NCBI GenBank assembly: GCA_002633025.1
Contig: NMRB01000157.1
Span: forward strand, 189,041-253,040
Direction: 5' to 3'
Source: Notospermus geniculatus
Lineage: Eukaryota; Nemertea; Pilidiophora; Heteronemertea; Lineidae
Length of the DNA stretch: 64,000 bases
Shown here: positions 41,184 through 52,495 of the stretch, in pieces
Numbering within the stretch: the stretch's first letter is position 1
Layout of the letters: each line of letters starts with the position of its first letter
Position numbers and translations under genes: made by a program
The notes under the pieces: generated by a model
What the model was told of the DNA's origin: nothing
Database searches by the model: none
The model's input: only the letters and a program-made list of their open reading frames with translations

Positions 41184-42160
41184 CAAGATATCAGAAAAAA
41201 GGTGAACTTGTGAGGCAAGAAAATCTACCGCGTTTGAACGGGACCAGCGATTATGACATAAGTGAACTACACTATTCTGATACAACAAAAGAAATAATCC
41301 TGTCTTTTTCGAATCCACGCCGAGTTGTTTTCGTAAGTTACACTTCGAAAATGGTGTCGAAATCTGGGTCCATCCATTACACTGTTAGAAAGCTTTTCAC
41401 GATAGAGGGCGACACTGGAAAGATAGGGGTCTTCGGGAATCTGATCACATGCTTTTTTTGGCAGCATAATTATTGGAAGATATTTACCCTCAACGGGACA
41501 GTATTAGGCCAGTTGCCACGACTTTCTAACATCCAGGGCAATTTTGACAATATCTGGGTTTATGACGGTAAAGACCTGTACAATGGTCACGTAGTGGTAA
41601 ACTTTGTCCGCAGATATCGTGGAAATAGGCGGAGACTGTTTGTTTTTGTACACGACTTTCACACCAAGGCCGGCGAGCTACGCCTTTCCTGACGTACGAA
41701 AGGCAGGAGGATTTATAGAACAACTAGAAGACAATTGCGAAAGCCTTTGTGGCGCGTAACTTCAACAATAAACCCCTTCACAAGGGATATATTTGTAGTT
41801 GTATTAGAGCACATGAATTACATGACAACCATGATGCAATCACTGAAGACGTTTAATTACAACAAAAAAAAGATCTACGCTTTGAGAGTGAGGAGTGCAA
41901 AGCTGGGACGACTTGTTTTCGATAACGTCGGAATGCGGTTACTTTTTTTCACCAGCCACTCTCAGATCATTTCTGTTCGTCTGTCACGATGTCGTAATGG
42001 CTCGTCTGTGATTGATAAAGGTCGAGTTTTATTGAAGCTCAATTTAATACGGGCTTGGGTCGTTCTCATTGTCGATAGTCATAGACAGCTGATTCTTAAG
42101 ACCAACAATACCAAAAGTGCTCTGATGGTTTACAAAGTATTGACTGGGCGGTTGTTCTAA
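41184..42160 (+). pseudogene. Unrecognised coding exon with one in-frame TGA
   Basis: After a strong acceptor (CCCCTTATTTTTCAG) one frame stays open for about 325 codons except for a single TGA at 41690-41692. It starts RYQKKGELVRQENLPRLNGT. The texture (ISELHYSDTTKEIILSFSNP, NIWVYDGKDLYNGHVVVNFV, RLLFFTSHSQIISVRLSR) suggests beta-propeller-like repeats, but that is inference. It ends VLTGRLF before TAA. The upstream exon was not identified. It could be a decayed or polymorphic terminal exon. I reject selenocysteine for lack of context. Confidence 0.5.
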
Positions 42161-42429
42161 CCAAAATTATGGAATTTTTATTCACCCGGTGAATAGTCGG
42201 CGATACTTTTTTCCAGACAGTTTCATGTTTCATGAGGTTGATGACCTGTGATCAATTCAATCGAATATTATACAGTCACATGAAATATTATGTTTTCCCT
42301 ATAAAATGTGATTGTCAGGCGATGTCGCTAAAAATCGCAGCATTCATGATCATCAATAGATCACATTGGGTGACAAATAATGATGGATATGTAAAAGATT
42401 TTATGATGAATTTTAACTCATCTTTGAGC

Positions 42430-42560
42430 TATAGTCGTCACATACATGTATGCGCCTACGTCAGATGGCCTCAGTCACCAAGTTTTGGTCCGATATGATT
42501 CCTGGCTTGGCCACCAGGGGTGGGGCGTGGGGGCAAAACTAAAACCTATAAAGTACTATT
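42430..42560 (+). repeat. Fragment of the TTTAGCTCA dispersed repeat family
   Basis: TTTTGGTCCGATATGATTCC and TGGCTTGGCCACCAGGGG match positions 21520-21560 of the repeat inserted in GPCR copy 1. Confidence 0.6.
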
Positions 42561-42707
42561 TTGCCTTAAAGCCTCACTGTATTGAATTCAGAAAGTGCTT
42601 ACGTCCTCCGACGTTAGTGTAGTGTAAAATGTACTATGCTCTATCTGAATACATTAGAGCTCTGCCTGCAGTTTTTCAATGTGTTCTGAAAACTAGGGCT
42701 TGATTCT

Positions 42708-43136
42708 TTGAAGTATATATCAGGCAAGTATTTTGGGGACCTTCAAGAGGCTATGAGACCTATACCTGCACTCTGCAAACACTTTGAAAATATCGTAAAA
42801 TTCAATACAGTGAGGCTAACTGTTTGGCCGGATCCTCATCAAATTCTTAGCGTAGGGACATCTGATGAGGATACACTCACTGGCCATAAGTATTGCAACA
42901 TAGTTTTCTTGTTAAAGCCAGACACTATAGACAGATGGGTTATAATCGACGAGCATAGTCTCGGTCACCCAGCCGCTGTTTCGAATCTGGGGAACCGTAG
43001 CAGTACTGTGTGGCTGGCTGCGCAAGACTACACACAGCATTGGGGATTCCCCAAGGGGATTCCCAAAACCTCGATGCAGGATAATGCTATAATATGTGGT
43101 TCTATGGTTCTATACACTACGCACGCCTGTAGATGA
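42708..43136 (+). other. Open frame of unknown nature
   Basis: It reads ISGKYFGDLQEAMRPIPALC and later DRWVIIDEHSLGHPAAVSNL plus GNRSSTVWLAAQDYTQHWGF. The central part overlaps a Tc1-end-like motif (CACTGGCCATAAGTATTGCA) near 42880. It may be coincidental or a remnant; no family is recognised. Confidence 0.2.
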
Positions 43137-43272
43137 GGTTGCACTATTATTTCGGCCGAACTGGGGAATGAGTAGCGGTGCATAGTGTGCGGCTTTAATG
43201 GGGCTATCCAGGGAAAACTACACCACCAGGTGTCTCTTCTGCACTATAAGTCCTAGTGTCACTGTTTGCAAC

Positions 43273-43395
43273 ATGGCAGAGTATGGACGGTGGACTGTTC
43301 AGAAACTTAAAAATAGAGTTATCAACAGAGGAGCGTCACTTACAGGCAGAAAAAGTGATCTAATCATTTTCAACCTCAGATGCCTCCGTCATTGA
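43273..43395 (+). pseudogene. SAP-domain N-terminal fragment of a transposon protein
   Basis: MAEYGRWTVQKLKNRVINRG ASLTGRKSDLI fits the SAP motif (LTVxxLKxxLxxRGxxxxGxKxxLI), a DNA-binding helix pair. Coding is cut at about 43363, where the sequence becomes a copy of the 4640-4790 repeat. The original protein is probably transposon-borne. Confidence 0.6.
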
Positions 43396-43515
43396 CGTAA
43401 TCATCATATCAGACTTGATATTTTGTCCACCACACTCTTATCTGATGGCACAAATCAGCTCCTATAACCAGTTAACACCTGGAGCAATAGAAACAAGTTC
43501 TACCCTTAGGTTTTT
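43360..43515 (+). repeat. Copy of part of the 4469-6486 repeat
   Basis: ATCATTTTCAACCTCAGATG, TATCAGACTTGATATTTTGT and ACACCTGGAGCAATAGAAAC match 4650-4790 in order. It interrupts the SAP-coding fragment. Confidence 0.75.
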
Positions 43516-43536
43516 ATACTAAAGGGTTTTTAGCCT

Positions 43537-43790
43537 ACAGGGATTTACAGAGATCTGTCCTCATTCCGTTCAGTGGGAACAACCTTAACCAGTATCAGTT
43601 GCAATTCAACAACCGATGTACAAGACTTCGTCAGATAGTGGAACGATATATCGGCTGCACAGAACTCAAGTGGAGGATAAATCAATTAAAAGAAAACAGG
43701 TATCCTGCACAGTATGGTCCGGTATTTGCATCGAAGTGCACTGTGGCAACATGTGTCTTGCATAATTTGTACACTAACTTTTTGAAGTGA
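43537..43790 (+). pseudogene. PIF/Harbinger-like transposase C-terminal fragment
   Basis: It reads FNNRCTRLRQIVERYIGCTE LKWR and then ASKCTVATCVLHNLYTNFLK. This is the conserved end of DDE_Tnp_4 proteins (FNxxHxxxRxxVERxFGxLKxRF ... IxACxVLHN). No DDE residues remain upstream. Confidence 0.7.
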
Positions 43791-44334
43791 GAAAGCAAGT
43801 ACCCTCTCATTTGAAAGAAAGGCATGTATAACAAAATGATATGAAACTTTTAATCAAATACTTACTAAATAACAAGCAGCAAATTTACGAGAACTGCCAA
43901 AAAAGAGACAGTGCTTTTCCGAGAATTACCAGTAAAGAATTGAAACAAAATTTTCAAATTGCAGACTACTCTCCAGCCGTTATTAGACACACTTTGTGTG
44001 GACGTCACAATGAAAACTCAACTTTAGTCCTCTCTAGAATCACAGTGATAAAGTAATTAAATGTTTTGGTAATCAGCATCAAGTCATTTTGCTTTCCAAG
44101 CAAAATTGGGTGGCACTTTTTGCAAACTATTTGGTAATTTCAAGAACGTTCTCTGCAGATGTTCGTTTACCAAAAATGAATAAATTGAGTTCGAAACATG
44201 AACTGTTTTTCCAGTTGATCATCACTTTGTTCTGGACTACCCAGCTTGGGAGTTCCCGCCGAATCGTGCTGATCGCTCCGAGGATGGAATTTGGTACGTG
44301 CGTCTCTTTCGGCAGAGAACATGCAGTAGGATCA

Positions 44335-44470
44335 TTGCTAAAAAGGACTGAAAATTACCGCTATACCTCCTCCGGGGTTTGCAATAGGGAGACAAGACCA
44401 ATCCCTACAACTTTTCAAAAGGGACCGATAGTAAATTCTCAAGGACTTAGGAGCGATAGGCCTAGGTAGA
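44335..44470 (+). repeat. Dispersed repeat unit (empty-site homologue)
   Basis: It matches 44545-44663 plus 45001 onward, and the reverse strand of 2513-2690. CTCAAGGACTTAGGAGC is uninterrupted here, giving the empty insertion site for the 44664-44998 element. Confidence 0.75.
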
Positions 44471-44544
44471 ACATGTATAATCCGTGTGCATTTCGTCATT
44501 TTCATGAATTTACTTTTTGCAGAACACGCAGTACGATCTGAACG

Positions 44545-45060
44545 ATCATAACTCGAAAGGGCTGAAAATTACCGCTATTCCTACTCCGGGGTGTGCAACA
44601 GGGAGAAAAGACCAGTCCCTACAACTTTTCAAAAGGGACCGATAGTAAATTCTCAAGGACTTACACTAGCCGAAAAGGTTCCAGATAGAACCTTTTAGGG
44701 TTCTTTGACGTGCTACACCTGGAGAACCCCAAAAGGTTCTATATAGAACCCTCTGAAAGGGTTCTGTTAAGGAACCCTTTGGTAAAGAACCCTCACAACA
44801 CTAAAGGGTTCTGTTGAAGAACCCTTTGGCAAAGAACCCTCAAAACATTAAAGGTTTCTGTCAAAGAACCCTTTGGTAAAGAACCCGTTGGTGAAGAACC
44901 CTCAAAGCACTAAAGGGTTCTGTCAAGAACCCAGGTGTTCTTCAAAGAACCCAGGGGTTCTTCAAAGAACCCTCAAAGAACCTTTTCGGCTAAGAGTGTA
45001 GGAGCTATAGCCCTTGTTCGAGGCCACCCTTCATTTCATGATTTACGCTGAATATCAACC
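44545..45060 (+). repeat. Second dispersed repeat unit, split by the 44664-44998 element
   Basis: AGGGCTGAAAATTACCGCTA to CTCAAGGACTTA lies before the inserted element and TAGGAGCTATAGCCCTTGTT to TTTACGCTGAATATCAACC after it. This equals the uninterrupted order seen in reverse at 2513-2680. Confidence 0.75.
44664..44998. mobile_element. Palindrome-array MITE, GGTTCTTT/AAGAACC unit, TA duplication
   Basis: The ends CACTAGCCGAAAAGGTTC and GAACCTTTTCGGCTAAGAGTG are inverted. TA at 44662-44663 and 44999-45000 is single in the empty homologues. The interior consists of AAGAACCCT(TTGG) words and inverted GGGTTCT words, including GGTTCTATATAGAACC. It is non-coding. Confidence 0.88.
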
Positions 45061-45165
45061 TCACTACACCACTCGGGAACTCCAACCTGGGTAAAGTTAA
45101 GGATCTTTACCCAGGGCCGTCCTGGGTAAAGAAAAGTATTAGCCAGGATGATCCTGGGTAAACAT

Positions 45166-45414
45166 AAAGGGCTCCGCAGACTGGCGATTTTTCGAGCGAT
45201 TTTCTAGGCGACCGGCCTTGCGACCACAGAGGCGACTGAACATATTTTCAGTTTTTTTAGTTTTTGTTGACTCGTTTGTGACAAATGCTTCCTTGGAAGA
45301 TGAGTGATGTCGTGGATGACATCATTGATCGACCTCAAAGGTAATTATCGCAGGCGACGTAGTAGTCGCATCGGCAGTCGCCCCCATTTTAGTCGCCAGT
45401 GTGCGGAGCCCTTT
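45166..45414. mobile_element. TA-flanked MITE (AAGGGCTCCGCA ends)
   Basis: AAAGGGCTCCGCAGACTGGC and GCCAGTGTGCGGAGCCCTTT are inverted; TCG-rich GCGACTG/CAGTCGC words lie inside. It is bordered by ACCCAGGA/TCCTGGGT words (45080-45160 and 45419-45430), which may belong to an older host element. Confidence 0.75.
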
Positions 45415-47597
45415 AGGTATACCCAGGACGACATTGACCCATTCGGCGTTAGTGACGCGTCCGCCATATTGTCAGGAAGCGAACGACCTATGGGAACGAG
45501 GTTGAAATGAATGTAGTTCACTGCTGCACACCCCGGCCTGAGCAAACGAGACAATCCGTGACGTCACTGGGGATTTCCCGTTTGGGAAATGCCGAATCCT
45601 TTCTAAGGTGTAAAAGTGGCAAAAAATCTTTGCAAATAGAGGATAAAAATGTGAAACATGGCTATCGAGGTAAAAAAATATGGGGAAGACCGTTTGTAGA
45701 CATTTCTAGGCGCAGCAAAGTTCAGAGGACGGAGCCTTACGCGAACAAACATTGATTTACATGTAGTTACATTCGGTGAATTATAGTAGGATGGACACAA
45801 TCACCGATATGATGAGACTGGAAAGGGGCTCAGAAAAGTCAGGTGTAGCAGTAAAAAGTGTCCCCCCTGTAAAATGTGTCCACTTCTATTGTTGAATGAC
45901 GGAATAAGCGGCATGCGTATAGAAACCAATTGTCAGAGATTAGAATGCAACAATAGGATCTTTTGTTCCCCGGACAGTTTTTCCTAGGACATTCTTTCCC
46001 TTCACACCGGCACAGACTGAAGCTTTCTTTGCCTCGAAATTCGGCATGGTAATAGAGGAAATCTTATTCTGATGCAACGGGCGGTTTAATTTGCGAACGG
46101 AACCTTGCTGTGATCATAATAATATTTATATTTCCTTTTTTAGCCGTGTTGTTTGATGGCTTTCTAAATTCTCCCTTGCGCATCCCATTGTGTCACCAAT
46201 TCCAGCCGCGCCGTGCATTCCAACCTCGATGGAACTAATAATACATCACGGGTATTTTCGCGGGCCACGAAATTCATTGTTTATTTACATTTTGTTTGTT
46301 TATGTCCAGTCTTTCTTTGTCTTATGAGCAAATTGTTGGTGGCATGCCCCTCCAGAAATTCTGTTGATTCCAAAAGTATTCATTTTGGTGGGTTGGCATG
46401 TCCCAAAAGTCCAAAATAACATAATGTAAACATTCATGTTTACAAACATTGAATGTAAACAATGAAGTCGTGATATATTATCTTTAGGACTATAGAATAT
46501 AAATTGGCCGGGGCTATTTGCACAGCATGCTGTGTAACTGAGGAGTGAATTTTTATTTACACAGCAAGTACGTATTTAATATTCATAAGCATCATTAGGT
46601 TCTGCCCCGCCCACATTTTGCTGTGTAAATTAGGAAAATATGATAGTTTCACAGGGAAATTTTAGAATTCGGCAAAATGAGCCATACATGGCCACTTGCT
46701 GGGTACCAACTTGGAACGAATGCTGCTTCGTATTTCGATCTCTTATGTCAGTAGATTAACGTTTGATTCTGGGCAAGTGCGTGGCGAGGTTTTACTGTAC
46801 GTCCCCTACGTGTAACGTTACTCTGCCCAGGGAGCTCTTGACAAACATTTGTCATGACAACCAGAGGTGAAGCGAGAGGGGGGGGGGGGGCAAGTGCCCC
46901 CAGGTGGACCGGAAAAACGTGTTTTTCATGCACATTTTGACCGAAAATTAGCAAAATATGCCCCCCCCCCGAGGACCTTTGCCTCCCCTCAGGCCAAAAA
47001 GCTAGCTGCGCCCCTGACAACCTCTCTTATCACTCAAATATGTAGGCCGATAGTTGAAGATGTTCTTCTCCGATAGGTGCCTTGGTGAATGTCCGTCATC
47101 TGGTATTGCAGCCTGTTTCTGTGTGATGACCCAAGTCTAATGTGACGCATTCTGTCGGTTTTCGTCAGTCGGGTTTTCGTCATCAGTCGCATAGCTGGGG
47201 TTGTGGGTCAGAGTATAGGGATGAGTCCGAATACCAGGGTGTGCCCTTGCCCATGTTGATGTGACGATTCTGTAGCCGATTTTATCAGTGTCACCAAGAT
47301 TAATTAACCAATTGTTCCATGTAGAAATTTAAAAAGAGTCACAACAGTTCTCTGAGAAAAGAAAAAAGGGGAAAAAAGAAAAAAAACTGAGACAACTACC
47401 GGGATTCGAACCACGACCTTTGGGTTACAGGCCCTCCATCTTTGCACTGCGCTAGTCAACAGACTGCTAACCGGGCGTGTGAATAATCGCTACGTTGTTT
47501 AATAGGCCCGGTGCATAAATTAGCGTAATGCATCCTCATTATGACCTCGCGTTTTCATTGGTTAGAATCTCTGCTGTGTAAGCAGTGCGAAAACTAA
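45415..47597. other. Repeat fragments, no gene supported
   Basis: It contains a fragment of the 27806-28850 family (45860-46010), a GGGGCAAGTGCCCCC repeat with C/G runs (46870-47010) and a minus-strand tRNA-like SINE head (47404-47470). Open frames are short and unrecognised. Confidence 0.45.
47404..47470 (-). repeat. tRNA-like SINE head (minus strand)
   Basis: On the minus strand, TAGCGCAGTGC (A-box-like) and GGTTCGAATCC (B box) lie about 40 bases apart, followed by CAGTTTTTTTTCTTTTTTC. The purine/pyrimidine tail suggests a SINE rather than a tRNA gene. Confidence 0.6.
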
Positions 47598-48415
47598 TAG
47601 TCGGGCAGATATGTGAAATATATGTTCACTTCCGGCAGAAAGTGCACAAATTTGCATACAGGGGTATTTTTGTGCGTAGAATCCAAAAATTGCCGGATCC
47701 AAGAGATTTGACAAATGGGTCGACCGCCATTTTGAATTTTCAAAATGGCCACCACTGAGAGGTAAGTCACTAAGATAGCCTCCAAAGCACTCAGATCAAT
47801 GAAATTTGGTATATAGTAATATTTTGCTGTGCTGAGTTCAAAAATTGCCAGATCCAAAGGTTTTGACCGATGGGTCGGCCGCCATTTTGAATTTTCAAAA
47901 TGGCCGCCACGGTGAGAGTTTGGAAGTCACTTAGCTAGCTTCCAAAGCACTCACGTCAATGAAATTTGGTATAGAGGGGTATTTTGGTGTGCTGAGTTCA
48001 AAAATTGCCGGATCCAAGAGGTTTGACTAATGAGTCGGCCGCCATTTTGAATTTTCAAAATGACCTCCACGGTGAGAGGTTGGAAGTCACTAAGATAGCC
48101 TCCAAAGCACACAGGTCAATGAAATTTGGTACAGAGGGATATTTTGCTGTGCCGAGTTCAAAAATTGTTGGATCCAAGAGGTTTGACCGATGGGTCGGCC
48201 GCCATTTTGAATTTTCAAAATGGCCGCCATGATAAGATGTTTGAGGTTGGAAGTCACGAAGATAGCCTCCAAATCACTCAGGTCAATGAAATTTGGTATG
48301 GAGGGGTAATTTGCTGTGCTGAATTCGAAAATTGCTGGATCCAAGAGGATTGATCAATGGGTTGCCCGCCATTTTAAATTTTCAAAATGGCCACCACGAT
48401 ACGAGGTTAACACCA

Positions 48416-48572
48416 GGTGCCGGTTGCACAAAACTCATGATAGCGCTAACTTGGTGTTAGCGCTAACTTTATGTCAGACGACGTAAAATTCCATTGTCTT
48501 TTTACGTCATTTAACATAAAGTTAGCGCTAACACCAAGTTAGCGCTAACATAAGTTTTGTGCAAACCAGCCC
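48416..48572. mobile_element. Palindromic MITE with GTTAGCGCTAAC units
   Basis: Arms GGTTGCACAAAACTCATGAT and the reverse AGTTTTGTGCAAACC carry TAGCGCTAACTTGGTGTTAG. The GTTAGCGCTAAC word is itself palindromic and repeated. Confidence 0.85.
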
Positions 48573-48760
48573 TGACGGCTGATGTCAGTATTCGTTGTAC
48601 ATCACCATGGAGGAATATTATTCTTCCAAGATCACAGAAATACTGTTATTTCAATGAGAGTTTGAATCTCCCGCCGTTTGGTAACTGTCCATAACCCAAG
48701 AACGTAAGGAAAGCGAACAAGGCTAAACACATCAAAATCACACTCCAGGCAGAGCTGACC

Positions 48761-49115
48761 GGGGGCCATATTTATGAAGCCTTCGCAACTTTGCGTTCAC
48801 GCAAATCTATTGTAAAGCCTGTCGCACACTGGAGCTATCTGCTGAGCAAAAATTCATTCGAGACCGTTTGCTCAGCAGATAGATCACCGAAACATACGCG
48901 CACACGCGAGCTTCTGCCTCGCGAGGCAAAAAACTCACCGAAATTACGCGCACACGCGAGCTATCTGCTGAGCAAAAAGTCTCGAATGACTTTTTGCTCA
49001 GCAGATAGCTCCAGTGTGCGGCAGGCTTAAGGCAGTCAGTGAACAATAGGGCAAGTTCAGCGAAACAATAGATTTGTGTGAATGCAAAGTTGTGAAGGCT
49101 TCATAATATGTCCCC
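48761..49115. mobile_element. MITE (GGGGGCCATATTTATGAAGC) with nested MITE 48815-49028
   Basis: Outer arms TTTATGAAGCCTTCGCAACT and AGTTGTGAAGGCTTCATAAT enclose an inner element with ends AAGCCTGTCGCACACTGGAG and CTCCAGTGTGCGGCAGGCTT. Inside, AGCTATCTGCTGAGCAAAAA and GCGCACACGCGAGCTTC hairpins repeat. Confidence 0.85.
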
Positions 49116-50185
49116 TGCTCAGTAAGAGGTTCAAATGATCAAATTTGAAAAACCACGTGTCGGTCTGATCCAGTGCGTCTGGCTGTCGGGGCATGTCCTT
49201 CTGCCAATACAGAAACCCCCACAACTTTAGGGCCAGGAACTTTAGGGGATGTTTTCGGGATGGATTGGAGACTTTGATAGAGAAAATTTCTGTTTTCTGT
49301 TTCACTTTGAAGTTTTCGAAGCCTTCCGAGAGGACCGTTCATCATCCAAATGCATCCCGCCGGCGGGACAGCGCACACGGTCGGGCCGGGGTGCAATTGG
49401 CGTTAAGGTGCAGGGGCAGTGGTTGAAATGAATAAAAACCGAATGACAGAAAATATTTTTAATTATTTGGAGAAATTTATTCCTGCTTCGTGGACTTGAA
49501 ATCGTATTTGGCAGGTTTTTTGCAGCGTATTTTGGAAGCAATTTATCCCATATTTCAGCACTGCAAATCGTACTGCCGTATTGACGATGTTATTCCCTTA
49601 CCAAATAGGCCTACAAGTAGGCCTATCCCGTACGGGTTGGCGGCTCTGCCATCCCAACTCAAAAGGTGCAGGAACTAACTTCTGCGTTCGGAATTTGCGA
49701 CTGCCCCCAGACGTGACAAGCTTGAAAGGCCACTCTCTTCACATGCTGAAGCCAGTTATTTCGAGTATCGCGCAGTTAGGTGACATTCTTCTGCTGTCAT
49801 GTTTGGGGTATAGGGGTACCCCTGGTTCATCAGTAAGGAGTGCCCTTACATATCTGAAAGTGATTGCATGTGAAAGAACACCCCTGAAAACACAGGAAAC
49901 GACACCATGGTCATTACCATAGGAATGTGCATGTTGGATGTAGCCGTTCAGAATGAAACATGGGTTTGCGCATTGTCTGGGGTAGGGGTACCCCTAGTTA
50001 GCATATACCGAGTAATATTATGCACTCTACTATCTTTTTATATAAAAGAACAATCCCCAAAACATAGGTAAAGACACCAAGATCACCGGATTCTGACAAA
50101 GGATTTTCAAATTACATCATTTTCAGGAAAATAGGTCAAACACCAAATCCCGCTGACTGTGAGTAACAAAATCAAGATTATCAAT
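49116..50185. other. No gene supported (interior of 47598-51332)
   Basis: Open frames such as 49581-49922 show no recognised domain. TAGGGGTACCCCT palindromes occur at about 49811 and 49982. This may be unique interior of the host element. Confidence 0.35.
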
Positions 50186-51047
50186 GGGTGAGGTCAAATA
50201 TTTAGTAAACTTGGATTGAGTTATTGTTGAGTTTACTTGTTGTTAACCTGAGCTCCTAATCCTGAAGTAACCTTCGTTCAGGTTATCCCTGGAATAACCC
50301 AACTCTGACTCCCAGGTAACTCCAGAGTTACCCTTGAAATGGGGGATTCCCAGAATGTAGTTTCCCTACAATAGTGAATACACTTACACAGCTAATGCAC
50401 AGAGCCAGCATTCTACACCACACCGAAGGCACCCAAAGCAACCAAACAGGGCAGAGAGAGATAAAAGGAGCAAGATGATGGTTTCACCGACCTGATGACA
50501 GACACAGCCAAAATGTTTGCATTTTATCGACAAGTGTGTACGCCTAGGCCTATTCAAAAACATGTTACTCACCTCTCGATCCATGAATGAAACATCAGAT
50601 AATCCTCAAATTAGGCCATTAGTAAGCCATAAGCAGTTATAAAGTCTTGTACTGCTGTATGAAAGCCTTCTCACAGAAATTTCCAGCCTTCGGTCAGCCA
50701 AAGCTCGAATGAAAAGCCTAGAAAATGGCTGACTTATGATTTCAAGCGGGAAGAAATCTCAACTCAAAACTTGACCTCAAGCTGGAGTTAACCTCTAGAG
50801 GTTAACTCAACTCTAGTACATTTTGTAATGCTTTAGGGAAACAAAATGGCTGCTTGCTCAGGTTAACTCAACTCCAGAGTCAAGTCAGAGTAAAAATTTC
50901 ATGATTATCCACAGATAACCACAGGATTATCCCAGGGTAACCTAACTCCCTTGCAGAAGTCAAATATAGGGTTGAAATAGGATAGGAGTAACTCTTGAGT
51001 AATCTTTTCGGGTTTACTCAGAATTAACTAAATATTTGACCTCACCC
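50186..51047. mobile_element. Palindrome-array TIR element, GAGTTACC/GGTTAACT units, AAT duplication
   Basis: The ends GGGTGAGGTCAAATATTTAG and CTAAATATTTGACCTCACCC are perfect inverted copies flanked by AAT on both sides. Sub-terminal zones are filled with GGTTAACTCAACTC, GAGTTACCC and TTATCCCAGGGTAACC words. The outer 12 bases equal those of 39139-40203. Confidence 0.85.
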
Positions 51048-51654
51048 AATATATCACTCCATAACAATTCGGATTGGTCCAAAACAAGTAGATTAAAGTT
51101 GGTTTGGTCATTGCATATTATTTATTCTAAAAGAGTTGTATGCTAAAATGTATCGACCAACGCGCCTGGCGGCCATCTTTGTTTTCCATTTTACAACCGG
51201 ATCCCATGGGAAAAGTGCTTGGATCCGGCAAAATTCGTCATCAGCACACTTGAAAGGTCCAGGTTGCACATTTTCATACTTTCTGCCGGATGTGAACAAC
51301 TCGGCCATTTTTTGTTACATATCTGCCCGACGATAAGAAATATTTTACTGTTTACACAGCAACTTGCTGTGCAAATAGTCACGGCGATATAAATTTATCT
51401 TATAGAATATAAAAATAATTTCAATAAATAAAATTTCTTGAATATAAATAATGAATTATAGAGCATAAATATATTGTTATACAACATAAATATATTTGTA
51501 CAATATAAATATATTTAGTATATAATATTGGAACAAACAACATGCCATAATTTCTTGTTTTGATATTTCTTTTTCATGGCTTGATATTTTCATCAGGAGT
51601 GAGATTTTTTTAGTCCATATTGCCAACAGCATGTTTTGCCATAGACCCTCTATA

Positions 51655-52158
51655 TACATGGTGGGCGAAAAAAAACGGACAAGCATACTTCCGCCACCCT
51701 CAATCGCAAACCACTGGTATGAATGGATAAAGAATCTTTCTAGAAGAAAAATAAGACCAAGATACCTCAATTCGGTCCAGTAGTTTTACCTCCAGAGCTA
51801 TTTTTTGTGAAGCAAAGTCAGTGGTCGTTAATAACCAGCTTACCGGTGAACCGCGAATTCAGTATGATTGATAAAGGGGATTAGTTGATATGCAGCAATG
51901 CTCGAGTTTGATTTTCGTGTTCTACACTTTTTGTTCGACCTTTCCCCAGGATAATCCTTTTGTTAGTTGCAAGGCTCCAATGTTGTGTATGCTCTTGATT
52001 GTTCTGTATGCAACAATTCACCAAGGGCCTCGACCAACCTTGCTCGGGATATCTTGGTGTCTTCTTTCTTCTAGAAAGATTCTCCATTCAGTGCCATCAG
52101 TAGTTTTGGGCTCTGGGTAGTGGAAGTATGCTTGTCCAATTTTTTGGACCACCCTGTA
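51655..52158. mobile_element. Mariner-like TIR element (TACAGGGTGG ends)
   Basis: Left TACATGGTGGGCGAAAAAAA then GGACAAGCATACTTCC pairs with right GGAAGTATGCTTGTCC and GGACCACCCTGTA. An inner layer (TTTCTAGAAGAAAAATAAGA and its reverse) follows. No transposase frame is seen. Confidence 0.75.
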
Positions 52159-52495
52159 TATATTTGAAAATAGGTGTAAAATCAGTAAAGTTATAAGAGA
52201 AGTCTAGAAAAAAAACGATGTTGCAATACTGTTGATCAGTGTTTGTTCGTGTAGATCAGTTGGCTTCTCAAAAGAGGTTTCATATGTCGAAACGATTGAA
52301 ATAAAATGCAGTGTACATAATATTACATATTGTAATGTATGTACTTTGATCATGATTCATTTTTACAACGTACGTGTACTCTGTGGCAGAGTGTTGTGTT
52401 TAAGGTTTAAGAGTTTGGAAAACACCACATGGAACTGCCTGGGTATGAAGAATCCCCAATTGTCAACGTTCAGCATTACGGCATGGTAAGTGGTA

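Larger units (their letters stand above)
47598..51332. mobile_element. TAGTCGGGCAG-ended element with GGCCGCCATTTTGAA array, host of nested elements
   Basis: The left end TAGTCGGGCAGATATGTGAA, with ACTTCCGGCAGAAAGTGCAC just inside, pairs with right-end ACTTTCTGCCGGATGTGAAC and ACATATCTGCCCGAC. The left arm holds about five tandem units of 110-160 bases (47660-48410) with GGCCGCCATTTTGAATTTTC and AAAATGGCCGCCA. At least three younger elements (48416-48572, 48761-49115, 50186-51047) are inserted. Confidence 0.65.

Noticed and set aside
41690-41692. Selenocysteine codon
   Set aside because: No family with selenocysteine is recognised and I saw no SECIS-like structure downstream; a decayed or polymorphic stop is simpler.
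47594-48353. Repeated peptides from both strands (for example FELSTAKYY)
   Set aside because: They are translations of the GGCCGCCATTTTGAA tandem repeat.
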